NCBI RefSeq assembly: GCF_000023025.1
Contig: NC_012997.1
Coordinates: forward strand, 4,275,125 to 4,339,124
Source of the DNA: Teredinibacter turnerae T7901
Lineage (GTDB): Bacteria > Pseudomonadota > Gammaproteobacteria > Pseudomonadales > Cellvibrionaceae
Length of the DNA: 64,000 nt
Direction of reading: 5' to 3'
The notes below the pieces were generated by a model. That model was given only the letters and a program-made list of their open reading frames with translations. It searched no databases and was not told the origin of the DNA. This document shows, piece by piece, positions 54,728 through 64,000 of this stretch (the stretch's first letter is position 1; the number at the start of each line of letters is the position of its first letter). A program made the translations under genes and the position numbers.

Positions 54728-54750
54728 CACCTCCGCCAGAGGCGGAGGTG
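54728..54750. repeat. strong hairpin between cpdA and yqiA
   Basis: CACCTCCGCC (54728-54737), AGA loop, GGCGGAGGTG (54741-54750): a perfect 10-bp stem in the 176-base spacer. There is no T run on either strand, so it is more likely an mRNA-processing/stability hairpin or a repeat element than a simple terminator. Confidence 0.75.
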
Positions 54751-54816
54751 AAATATGAACTTATTGGTCGCAGGTGGGTGGAGCCTTGGAACTTGATTGA
54801 CTAGACGGCGCGAGGT

Positions 54817-55602
54817 CTAGTAACCCGTTGACGCAAAGTCAATTTGGTAGACCTTGTCTTTAATGCGGCACACCTGGGTAGTGAGTTCACCATTGGCGTG
54901 CAGCTCGAAACGTCGATAGCCCGGCATTACGCGGTCTACGCCAAAGTCGGACGAACGCGGCAAGAACTGTACGCAGGTGGACGGCGTTGCCAGTAACTTA
55001 ACGCCTTTGCGCTCCGCGTCGAACTGCTGATGCACGTGACCCCAGCAGACGGTTTTAACGTTCGGGTACTTATCGAGGATTTTGAAAAAAGGCTTGTTAC
55101 TGCGCACAACGTAGGTATCGAGCCACTCGCTGCCAACAGGAATCGGCTGGTGATGCAGGAAAATAGCCGCAGGTAATCGCGGGTATGCACTCAGCAGTCG
55201 CTCGAGACGGTCGAGTTCGTAGTCTTCCAGATCACCACCCACTTCCATGGGAATACGGGAATCGAGGAAGATCATATTCCAGCCACCGCGCACGCAATGG
55301 GCTTCGATAGGCAAACGCGCCACCTGGTCCATATTGGTGGGATCGTCGTGATTACCAGGTAACCATGCCAGTGGTGTATTAGGGAAGTAGCGCTCGATCA
55401 ACTGGATAAAACGCTCGTACGACGCCACACCGCCATCATTGGAGATGTCGCCAGTGGCCAAAATCAAGTCTGGGGCTTCGTTCGCCTGAATCAGTTGCAG
55501 CACATCGTGCAGGCTCTGATCAGTATCCATGCCGAGGAGCTTTTCCCCCGGCACACTGCCCAGGTGACAATCCGTTATCTGTAAAAGTCGAAAAGGACGC
55601 AT
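54817..55602 (-). CDS. cpdA: 3',5'-cyclic AMP phosphodiesterase CpdA
   Basis: 261 residues. Class III phosphodiesterase/metallophosphoesterase motifs: LQITDCHLGS, ATGDISNDGG, WLPGNHDDP, FLHHQP and WGHVHQ. The LLGMDTDQSLHDVL segment is typical of CpdA. It hydrolyses cAMP and so tunes CRP-dependent transcription. It lies in the conserved nudF-yqiB-cpdA-yqiA-parE group. Confidence 0.93.
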   Translation of the reverse strand: MRPFRLLQITDCHLGSVPGEKLLGMDTDQSLHDVLQLIQANEAPDLILATGDISNDGGVASYERFIQLIERYFPNTPLAWLPGNHDDPTNMDQVARLPIEAHCVRGGWNMIFLDSRIPMEVGGDLEDYELDRLERLLSAYPRLPAAIFLHHQPIPVGSEWLDTYVVRSNKPFFKILDKYPNVKTVCWGHVHQQFDAERKGVKLLATPSTCVQFLPRSSDFGVDRVMPGYRRFELHANGELTTQVCRIKDKVYQIDFASTGY

Positions 55603-55837
55603 AGTCGTTTATCTGTTCGTATTCAACATCCGCTATTGAACGGAGATCCTGTTACGGAGTTTGCTGGTATATAGACTTTGGTACCAGAAGCTCCAACTTA
55701 GTTCCATACCTTTGGAACTCACCGTATATATACGCGCAGGTGCTAATAAAATACCCTTCTTAGGAATAAAACACCACATTTAGACGCGAGAACTATCTTG
55801 ACTACAGTGTGGTATCGATTTCGGAGAAAGCGAAATA

Positions 55838-56305
55838 CTATTTCCGCTTTACGAGAACCTTTTCACAATTATACGCAGGGGCGTAGCCTTGGCTGTGACA
55901 AAATTCCAGCCAGTCGCCGAGAAAGCGGTTGAGCTCCAGTTTTTCGTCTGGGGCATACATTTGGGGGTTGGGGTAGGTATATTGTGGCTTCCAGTTTCGG
56001 TGCCGGTCCCAGGAGATAATTTCTGCCATATTGGCGTCATGATAAAGTCTGACCACAAGCTTTGGCGGCTTAATACCCACCAAATGCTGCACGACTTCGA
56101 CCGTTGTCGTGTAGGGGGCGGCGTCCACCACCTTGAGCTTTACTTCGTGCACGTGGCGATCACCCAAGGTGAAGTCCCACTGCTGACACCCCTCCTGCCA
56201 GTTCGGCATTAGAGTGAGCAAGCGATGGAAGTTCATCTCGCACAATGCGTGATGCGCGCCAATATCTACGCTGGGCAACTTTTGTGGTGCCTGCGAACTA
56301 CTCAA
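55838..56305 (-). CDS. yqiB: YqiB (DUF1249) family protein
   Basis: 155 residues. Conserved DUF1249 blocks CEMNFHRLLTLMPNW and LVVRLYHDANMAEIISWDRHRNWKPQYTYPNP-type segments; a cytoplasmic protein of unknown function. Its start overlaps the end of nudF by eight bases, so it is co-translated. It keeps its neighbours nudF and cpdA as in E. coli. Confidence 0.93.
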   Translation of the reverse strand: MSSSQAPQKLPSVDIGAHHALCEMNFHRLLTLMPNWQEGCQQWDFTLGDRHVHEVKLKVVDAAPYTTTVEVVQHLVGIKPPKLVVRLYHDANMAEIISWDRHRNWKPQYTYPNPQMYAPDEKLELNRFLGDWLEFCHSQGYAPAYNCEKVLVKRK

Positions 56306-56927
56306 ACTCAGTTACCCCCTGACGTAATTTCTCGCGATTAATCTGTATCCACTGCAAGCCTAGCAAGGTTGCAGAGTTATTGGTGCGACCAGCATACATG
56401 GATTTAAACACATCTTCAGCAGGGTAGGTTTCGAAGCGAATATCTTCGTGTTCTTCGTCCAAGCCATAAATACCCCCAGCGTTTGCAAGGTTACAGATAG
56501 CCGCGTAGAGATGAATTTTTTCGTTGCAGCCGCCCGGGGTTGAATAGTACCGGGAAATAGGAATCAGCGTGGCATTGGTAATACCCGCTTCTTCGGCCAG
56601 CTCGCGAGCCATGAGCTCGTCTGGTGTTTCGCCCTCTTCCAGCATACCTGCCACGACCTCGAGGCACCAGGGGCCCATCTCCGAGTCGATTGCGCCCACG
56701 CGGAACTGTTCAATAAGGCCAACCAGATCGTTTTCCGGATCGTAGCAGATCGCCGCTGCGGCTTCGCCCCGGTGGAAAAGCTCGCGGCGAATAGGCTCCA
56801 TCCACTCTCCCGCAAACGTTTTATGTTGCAGTTTAATTTCGTACATTTTAAAGAAACCGTCATATACGGTTTTTTCACTTAACACCTTAACGGCTTCCTT
56901 GCCCATACCGGTATCGAACTTCGCCAT
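56298..56927 (-). CDS. nudF: ADP-ribose pyrophosphatase
   Basis: 209 residues with a full Nudix box, GMLEEGETPDELMARELAEEAGI-like (Gly, Glu, Arg-Glu and Glu-Glu-x-Gly in place), about residues 93-115. It hydrolyses ADP-ribose to AMP and ribose 5-phosphate. The surrounding YYSTPGGCNEKIHLYAA is typical of NudF. It is the first gene of nudF-yqiB. The gap to thiC (83 bases, same strand upstream) shows no terminator. Confidence 0.93.
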   Translation of the reverse strand: MAKFDTGMGKEAVKVLSEKTVYDGFFKMYEIKLQHKTFAGEWMEPIRRELFHRGEAAAAICYDPENDLVGLIEQFRVGAIDSEMGPWCLEVVAGMLEEGETPDELMARELAEEAGITNATLIPISRYYSTPGGCNEKIHLYAAICNLANAGGIYGLDEEHEDIRFETYPAEDVFKSMYAGRTNNSATLLGLQWIQINREKLRQGVTEFE

Positions 56928-57010
56928 AGTTGCTAACCTTTGTGAGTTATTAGCGGTATAACATTTCAGTCAGTGGGAGTTACTGAAACCTTCGGCAACT
57001 CCCACTGAAG

Positions 57011-58954
<1,944 letters not shown>

Positions 58955-59022
58955 TTAGTTTTTGGTGTTCGAGTCTTCCATTAAATTTCTGAAAGATGAA
59001 TCTGTGCGTAAAAAATTAAATA

Positions 59023-59847
59023 TCACGGCAATCGTGAGGAATCAGAAACTGCAAAGAAATGCTGCAGCGGCCCGTTTTCGTCGACCAGGTTCAAACTGTC
59101 TGCGTGTGCAATAGCCTGCTGGATAAACCGTTTGGCGCACGCAACTGCGACTGGTAGCGCATGCCCTGCCGCCAGACCGGTAGCTATAGCAGTCGCCAGG
59201 GTGCACCCAGTGCCATGAGTATTTCGCGCTGCTAAGCGAGGACTTGCGAAACGTTGGACTGTATTCGTTTCACTCAGCAAAATATCGATCGCGCGGCTCG
59301 ATGCCAGGTGGCCGCCCTTGATTAACACAGCTCGTGGCCCCATTTCCCGCAGAGCTTTTGCTTGCACAAGCATGTCACTTTCATCAAGCGCTGGTGGGCA
59401 GTTCAGTAAACGGCTCGCTTCGTGTAGATTCGGGGTAAGTAAAGTGACACGCGGCAGTAGCTGTGCCACTAATTCGCCGCTCGCGTTGGAGAGCAGATCA
59501 CCGCCTGCAGTGGCCGCGAGAACTGGATCGAGTACAACCGGAACATTGGGCTGAGTACGCAGTAAATTTGCGAGTTCAGCAATTAAAGCGGCGTTGCCCA
59601 GCATGCCGACTTTGATTGCCCCCGGCGTTATATCCTCGGTTACGGCGCTAAATTGCGCACGCAGTTGTTCCGGCGCGACTGGCCACACAGCACTGACACC
59701 GCGGCTGTTCTGCGCGGTCAGGGCCGTGGTCACGGTACAGCAGTAGCCACCGAGTGCGGCAGCAGTTTTAATATCGGCTTGTAAACCGGCGCCACCGAGA
59801 GGGTCACTACCGGCAATAGCAAGCACCACAGGTATTTGCGTATTCAT
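59023..59847 (-). CDS. thiD: hydroxymethylpyrimidine (phosphate) kinase ThiD
   Basis: 274 residues from ATG 59847 (MNTQIPVVLAIAGSDPLGGAG); an in-frame ATG 33 bases upstream is less conserved. A ribokinase-like kinase with GSDPLGGAGLQADIKT at the start, KVGMLGN, VLDPVLAATAGGDLL and the catalytic NTHGTGCTLATAIA. It phosphorylates HMP and HMP-P for thiamine synthesis. The first gene of the thiD-thiC operon. Confidence 0.95.
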   Translation of the reverse strand: MNTQIPVVLAIAGSDPLGGAGLQADIKTAAALGGYCCTVTTALTAQNSRGVSAVWPVAPEQLRAQFSAVTEDITPGAIKVGMLGNAALIAELANLLRTQPNVPVVLDPVLAATAGGDLLSNASGELVAQLLPRVTLLTPNLHEASRLLNCPPALDESDMLVQAKALREMGPRAVLIKGGHLASSRAIDILLSETNTVQRFASPRLAARNTHGTGCTLATAIATGLAAGHALPVAVACAKRFIQQAIAHADSLNLVDENGPLQHFFAVSDSSRLP

Positions 59848-59892
59848 TGGGTGTTGTGACGGGGGAAGAAGCAGGCGCAAGCAAGGCGGGCA

Positions 59893-59968
59893 ACTTGTTC
59901 CCTACGCTGGTACTATCCAGATCAGGTCAGCGGGTATTTCTCAGCCGTAAAACGGCACCCCGACAAGT
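59893..59968 (-). ncRNA. TPP riboswitch (THI element)
   Basis: On the minus strand the consensus is complete: P1 strand ACTTGTCGGGGTGCC, GGCTGAGAAATACCC, then GACCTGATCTGGATAGTACC and AGCGTAGGGAACAAGT closing P1. It lies 46 bases before the thiD start. Thiamine pyrophosphate binding should turn off thiD-thiC, most simply by hiding the ribosome site. Confidence 0.97.
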
Positions 59969-59983
59969 GTTAATTGGCCGACG

Positions 59984-60012
59984 AGTGTATGAAGTTGCGC
60001 CAATGGTGTAAA
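59984..60012 (-). promoter_or_regulatory. sigma-70 promoter for the thiD riboswitch transcript
   Basis: On the minus strand TTTACA (60012-60007), 17 bases, TACACT (59989-59984). A start about seven bases on places the transcript just before the riboswitch. Confidence 0.7.
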
Positions 60013-60239
60013 GGCGTTTCACGTTTTTTATTAGATTGACATTTTCTTAACAGGCTTCGTGTTCTAATCTGCGCTTGGCGTTAGACGTAGACTGCATGCG
60101 GATTTTTGCAGCCCGTTGAAGTTGAAAACTTTGGTGTTGGCGGGGTCGGCCTGCAATGGCACAAACCAGAATTTACGACACACTATCTCATGCGGCCGGC
60201 TGGCTGCGGTTCACCATTATTTAGAGTCAGGAAGTTCCC

Positions 60240-61616
60240 ATGATCAAAAAATGCATTGCCATTTTATTGCCGGTGGCGATTGGCGGATTAACAACCAGTA
60301 TCCAGGCGGCCACGCTCGAAGAAATTTATCAACAGGCGCTGGAAAGCGATCACACCTACAAAGCTGCACAAGCAAACCTGGATGCTGGCAAAGAAAGCAG
60401 CAAAATTGGCCTCGCGGGATTGCTTCCATCCGTGAACGCAACTGCGAGCTATACCGACAAAACGACCGATAGCTCGGGCAAGCTGGACGATGGCACCGAT
60501 CTGGACGAAAGCTCAGTCGACGGCACTACCAGCGGCTATCAGGTTACCTTGAAACAGCCACTGTTCAATATGAATTCCTGGTACCGCTACCAGAATGGAC
60601 GAGCAACCTCAGATATCGCCGAAGAGCGGTTTGATATCGCAGAGGAAAGCCTGATTCTGCGCACCGCCACCGCCTACTTCGACGCCTTGCAAGCCGTGGA
60701 TAACCTCTCCACCGCGAAAGCCGAAGAAAACGCACTCTCGCACCAGCTCGAGCAAACCCGCCAGCGTTTCGAAGTGGGGCTGACAGCCATTACTGAAGTA
60801 CACGAAGCGCAAGCGGTGTTCGATTCTGCCACAGCAGAGCGCCTGTTAGCGGAAGGGCAGTTGGGCATTAGTTTCGAGGCGCTTGAAGTTTTGACAGGCC
60901 GTCCGCAGTCCAGCCTGGCTCCGCTCAAGAAAGATTTGCCGGTTGCCAGCCCAGTACCCGCAGAACGCACGGCTTGGGTAGAAATGGCTCTGAAAAACAA
61001 CAACACACTGCAAGTGGAAAAGTTGAATGCCGATGCCGCCAAATTTAACAAAAAGGCTGCGACAGCAAACCACCTGCCAACTGTCACCTTCGAAGCCGGG
61101 TACTCCGATTACACTAATGAAGGTTACAGCCAGAACTTTGGACAAGATGGCGAGTTCGACACCCAGGAGCAATCAATTGGCGTAGTCCTGTCAGTGCCTA
61201 TTTTCAACGGCGGCGGTACTTCAGCCAGTCGACGTCAAGCGGCCAAGCAATATATTGCTGCGCGGGAGGTGATGAGCCAAACCCAGCGAGACGTGATCCA
61301 GCAAACCCGGTCGCGCCACCTGACAGTCTTGACCAATGTGGCCACAGTTAAAGCACGCTCTCAAGCGATTGTTTCCAACCAGAGCGCGCTGGAAGCGACC
61401 CAGGCGGGCTACGACGTTGGTACACGCGACCTGGTGGACGTATTGAACGCGCAGCGCAACCTGTACCGTGCACAACGCGACTACTACGACGCCCTCTACT
61501 CATATGTTTTAAGCACCTTGGAGTTGAAACAAGCAGCAGGCACCCTCTCGTCCGAAGATGTGGCGGAATTGAACCAATGGCTGGACACCAGCCGCAACGT
61601 TACTGTGAGCATGTAA
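60240..61616 (+). CDS. tolC: TolC-family outer membrane channel
   Basis: 458 residues. The signal peptide (IKKCIAILLPVAIGGLTTSIQA) is followed by TLEEIYQQALESD, the usual TolC start. Two homologous outer-membrane efflux repeats with long helices (about 30-220 and 240-440) are seen. TolC trimers form the exit duct for type I secretion and multidrug pumps. Its place beyond nudF is as in E. coli, with thiD-thiC inserted between. The upstream region has a TTGACA at 60036 but no clear -10. Confidence 0.94.
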   Translation: MIKKCIAILLPVAIGGLTTSIQAATLEEIYQQALESDHTYKAAQANLDAGKESSKIGLAGLLPSVNATASYTDKTTDSSGKLDDGTDLDESSVDGTTSGYQVTLKQPLFNMNSWYRYQNGRATSDIAEERFDIAEESLILRTATAYFDALQAVDNLSTAKAEENALSHQLEQTRQRFEVGLTAITEVHEAQAVFDSATAERLLAEGQLGISFEALEVLTGRPQSSLAPLKKDLPVASPVPAERTAWVEMALKNNNTLQVEKLNADAAKFNKKAATANHLPTVTFEAGYSDYTNEGYSQNFGQDGEFDTQEQSIGVVLSVPIFNGGGTSASRRQAAKQYIAAREVMSQTQRDVIQQTRSRHLTVLTNVATVKARSQAIVSNQSALEATQAGYDVGTRDLVDVLNAQRNLYRAQRDYYDALYSYVLSTLELKQAAGTLSSEDVAELNQWLDTSRNVTVSM

Positions 61617-61643
61617 GCAACACTCAAGCTCGCACAGGCAAAC

Positions 61644-61680
61644 AAAAAAGGCGGCTCCTCTACAGGGGCCGCCTTTTTTA
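61644..61680. terminator. bidirectional terminator between tolC and tex
   Basis: AAAAAAGGCGGC (61644-61655) pairs with GCCGCCTTTTTT (about 61668-61679). A run of A on the left and T on the right allows it to serve both convergent genes. Confidence 0.92.
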
Positions 61681-61741
61681 ACGCCTTTCAACTGCGTTGT
61701 CATGTATTCCCCACCGGTTTAGCTGGTGAGAAACTCGCCGA

Positions 61742-64000
61742 TCAACGCTTTTGCTTTTTCGCCGCCGCTTCAAACAGCGCTGCCATAGTCCCGTTTTTGG
61801 GAGCCCCAGTTTTCGGCTGCGCACCGTGCGCCTGACGCTGCTTCGGCGCGCGACGAGGCTGACCCGCAGTGCTGGTTTTTTCTCCGGGCGTATCGTCCAG
61901 CCGCAGGGACAGCGCGATCCGCTTGCGGTCCACATCCACTTCCATCACTTTTGCTTTAACAATATCGCCAGCTTTCACCACTTCGCGCGGATCTTTAACG
62001 AAGGTATTGGAGAGCGCAGAAATGTGCACCAAACCGTCCTGGTGTACGCCCACATCGACAAAAGCACCGAAATTTGTCACGTTGGTTACCGTACCCTCCA
62101 GAATCATGCCGGGTTCCAGGTCAGAGACCTTCTCAACACCTTCCTGGAATTGCGCGGTTTTAAACTCCGGGCGCGGGTCGCGGCCGGGCTTGTCCAGTTC
62201 CTGCAGAATATCGGTCACCGTGGGCACACCAAACTTCTCGTTAGTGTAATCGCCCGCTTTCAGCCCGCGTAAAAACCCGGTATCTCCGATCAAACCTCTC
62301 ACCTCACGCTTGTTGCGCGCAGCGATCTGCTCGACCACTTCATAGGCTTCCGGGTGCACACCGGAGGCATCCAGCGGGTTATCGCCATTGGCGATGCGCA
62401 AAAAGCCCGCGCACTGCTCGAACGCCTTGGCGCCCAGGCGAGAGACTTCCAGCAACTGTTTGCGGTTGCTGAATGCGCCGTTTTTGTTGCGGAAGTCGAT
62501 AATATTGTTCGCCACCGAGGAATTAAGGCCCGCCACCCGCGCCAGTAGGGGTGCCGATGCGGTATTGATCTCGACACCCACGCCATTTACACAATCCTCG
62601 ACTACCGCATCCAGTGATTTCGCCAATCGCGTTTGCGAAACATCGTGCTGATACTGACCGACACCAATGGATTTCGGATCGATTTTCACCAGTTCAGCGA
62701 GCGGGTCCTGCAGGCGGCGCGCAATAGACACAGCGCCGCGGATAGTTACGTCCAGGTCCGGGAACTCTTTGGCAGCAAACTCTGACGCCGAGTACACCGA
62801 AGCCCCAGCTTCGTTAACCATGACTTTTTGGATTTTCAGGTCTTTGTGGGCTTTGAGCATATCGCCGACAAACTTATCCGTTTCGCGCGATGCTGTACCG
62901 TTTCCAATCGCTATCAAACTGACATTATGCTTTTTGCAGAGCGCCACCAGCGTGGCTTCTGCTTCCATCACACGGTTTTGCGGCGGAGTCGGAAAAATCG
63001 CCCCGTGATCAAGCACCTGGCCTGTCGCATCCACCACGGCGACTTTCACCCCGGTGCGCAGACCCGGGTCCAGACCGATTGTCGCTTTGGGACCAGCCGG
63101 TGCCGCCAGCAGCAGGTCTTTGAGATTGCTGGCAAAGACCTCGATAGCATCCGCCTCCGCGCGTTCGCGCAGGCCGCCCAGGAGATCGGTTTCCAAGTGG
63201 GTGTAAAGCTTCACCCGCCAGGTCCAGCGCACCACCTCTGCTAGCCATTTGTCTGCAGCGCGGCTCTGGTCTTTAATGTCAAAATGCTCTGCAATCGAGA
63301 TCTCGCAGGGATGCACAGTGCCAACCGGCGACTCCGCAGTGGGGTCCAGGGTAAGCGCCAAGGTCAAAATTCCCTCGTTGCGGCCGCGGAACATCGCCAG
63401 CGCGCGGTGGCTGGGCACTTTGCCAAACGGCTCACTGTGTTCAAAATAATCGCGAAACTTAGCGCCTTCCTGCTCTTTACCGTCGACCAGCTTGGCTTGT
63501 AAAAAGCTCTCGTGGGTCAGGAAATTACGCAGCTTTTCAAGGAGTTGCGCATCTTCGCTGAAGCGCTCCATCAAAATCTGTTTGGCGCCATCCAATGCCG
63601 CCTTGGCATCGTCAATTTTGTGTTCCGCATTGAGAAAAGCGGCCGCTTCGTCTTCAGGGTTGCGGGTGGGGTCTGCCAACAACAGGTCTGCCAACGGCTC
63701 CAAACCGGCTTCGCGGGCGATCTGCGCTTTGGTGCGGCGTTTGGGTTTATAAGGCAGGTAGAGGTCTTCGAGCTGGGTTTTGGTTTCGGCAGATTTAATC
63801 TGCGCTTCCAGCTCTGGGGTTAGTTTTTCCTGCTCAGCAATAGAGTTGAGGATGGTCTCGCGCCGGTCTTCCAGCTCACGTAAATAGCCCAGACGCTCGT
63901 CGAGTAAACGCAACTGGCTGTCGTCGAGGCCGCCGGTCACTTCTTTTCGGTAACGAGCAATAAACGGTACGGTGGCACCCTCGTCCAGCAGCGCCACTGC
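61742..64000 (-). CDS. tex: transcription accessory protein Tex (partial, N terminus beyond the window)
   Basis: The visible 752 codons lack only about 30 N-terminal residues, judged from the position of [17 protein letters not shown]. Domains in order: Tex N-terminal helices, a YqgF/RNase H-like domain ([19 protein letters not shown]), helix-hairpin-helix repeats ([17 protein letters not shown]), and an S1 RNA-binding domain ([30 protein letters not shown]). A basic tail follows. Tex binds nucleic acids and affects transcription and toxin expression in several bacteria. It is convergent with tolC. Confidence 0.95.
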   Translation of the reverse strand, partial: AVALLDEGATVPFIARYRKEVTGGLDDSQLRLLDERLGYLRELEDRRETILNSIAEQEKLTPELEAQIKSAETKTQLEDLYLPYKPKRRTKAQIAREAGLEPLADLLLADPTRNPEDEAAAFLNAEHKIDDAKAALDGAKQILMERFSEDAQLLEKLRNFLTHESFLQAKLVDGKEQEGAKFRDYFEHSEPFGKVPSHRALAMFRGRNEGILTLALTLDPTAESPVGTVHPCEISIAEHFDIKDQSRAADKWLAEVVRWTWRVKLYTHLETDLLGGLRERAEADAIEVFASNLKDLLLAAPAGPKATIGLDPGLRTGVKVAVVDATGQVLDHGAIFPTPPQNRVMEAEATLVALCKKHNVSLIAIGNGTASRETDKFVGDMLKAHKDLKIQKVMVNEAGASVYSASEFAAKEFPDLDVTIRGAVSIARRLQDPLAELVKIDPKSIGVGQYQHDVSQTRLAKSLDAVVEDCVNGVGVEINTASAPLLARVAGLNSSVANNIIDFRNKNGAFSNRKQLLEVSRLGAKAFEQCAGFLRIANGDNPLDASGVHPEAYEVVEQIAARNKREVRGLIGDTGFLRGLKAGDYTNEKFGVPTVTDILQELDKPGRDPRPEFKTAQFQEGVEKVSDLEPGMILEGTVTNVTNFGAFVDVGVHQDGLVHISALSNTFVKDPREVVKAGDIVKAKVMEVDVDRKRIALSLRLDDTPGEKTSTAGQPRRAPKQRQAHGAQPKTGAPKNGTMAALFEAAAKKQKR

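Noticed and set aside
60036-60068. TTGACA and TCTAAT as tolC promoter
   Set aside because: The spacer would be about 21 bases, too long for a normal sigma-70 promoter.

Overview
The window looks like the chromosome of a marine, polysaccharide-degrading gammaproteobacterium of the Cellvibrionaceae type (Teredinibacter/Saccharophagus-like). This is inferred from protein families and gene order, not from a database search. The core gene order is typical of gammaproteobacteria: ybeZ-ybeY-ybeX-lnt, leuS-lptE-holA, and parE-yqiA-cpdA-yqiB-nudF...tolC. The core genes are moderately GC-rich; the accessory parts between about 30 and 52 kb are visibly richer in A+T.

Layout. 1-3.0 kb: the ybeZ/ybeY/ybeX/lnt operon. 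3.2-7.2 kb: a di-haem cytochrome lipoprotein, a DUF6279-like lipoprotein and a NIT-like soluble sensor protein. 7.5-9.8 kb: a BlaI-type repressor with a BlaR1-like M56 membrane protease, preceded by two matching operator-like inverted repeats. 9.9-14.8 kb: an FKBP lipoprotein, then leuS-lptE-holA. 15-18.2 kb: a periplasmic binding protein whose 3' end overlaps sixA by 128 bp, and an Atm1-type ABC transporter. 18.3-27.9 kb: a small hypothetical protein, a large membrane M48 homologue that has lost its zinc motif, a YgjP-type protease, a YjbQ protein, an ABC exporter, a divergent LysR/ferredoxin-NADP reductase pair, a SapC protein and a YjtD/TrmJ RNA methylase. 28.3-30.2 kb: a secreted parallel beta-helix protein.

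The most interesting region is 30.5-38.0 kb. A MocR regulator is divergent from an EamA exporter. Downstream is a compact five-gene operon: a JAMM protease; a fusion of a ubiquitin-like sulfur carrier, an E1-like enzyme and a rhodanese; a cysteine-synthase-like PLP enzyme; a serine-acetyltransferase-like protein with an extra C-terminal domain; and an AlaX tRNA-editing protein. Read together, it looks like a protein-thiocarboxylate route to cysteine or a cysteine-like amino acid. It would carry its own protease to expose an internal Gly-Gly, its own exporter, and a tRNA-proofreading enzyme for self-protection. No structure for the product can be deduced from sequence.

38.6-52.0 kb is a defence/mobile island. 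A tight six-gene operon encodes an HTH protein, HsdM, HsdS, a RecQ helicase-phosphoribosyltransferase fusion, a DprA-like protein and HsdR. Next to it are a PIN domain protein and an XRE-ImmA/IrrE protein that may be translated from a leaderless mRNA. Decayed remnants of a Tn7-like element (tnsA-like and adjoining fragments) lie between these and parE. From 52.1 kb the core resumes: parE, yqiA, cpdA, yqiB, nudF, a thiD-thiC operon under a TPP riboswitch, tolC, and tex, which runs off the end of the window.
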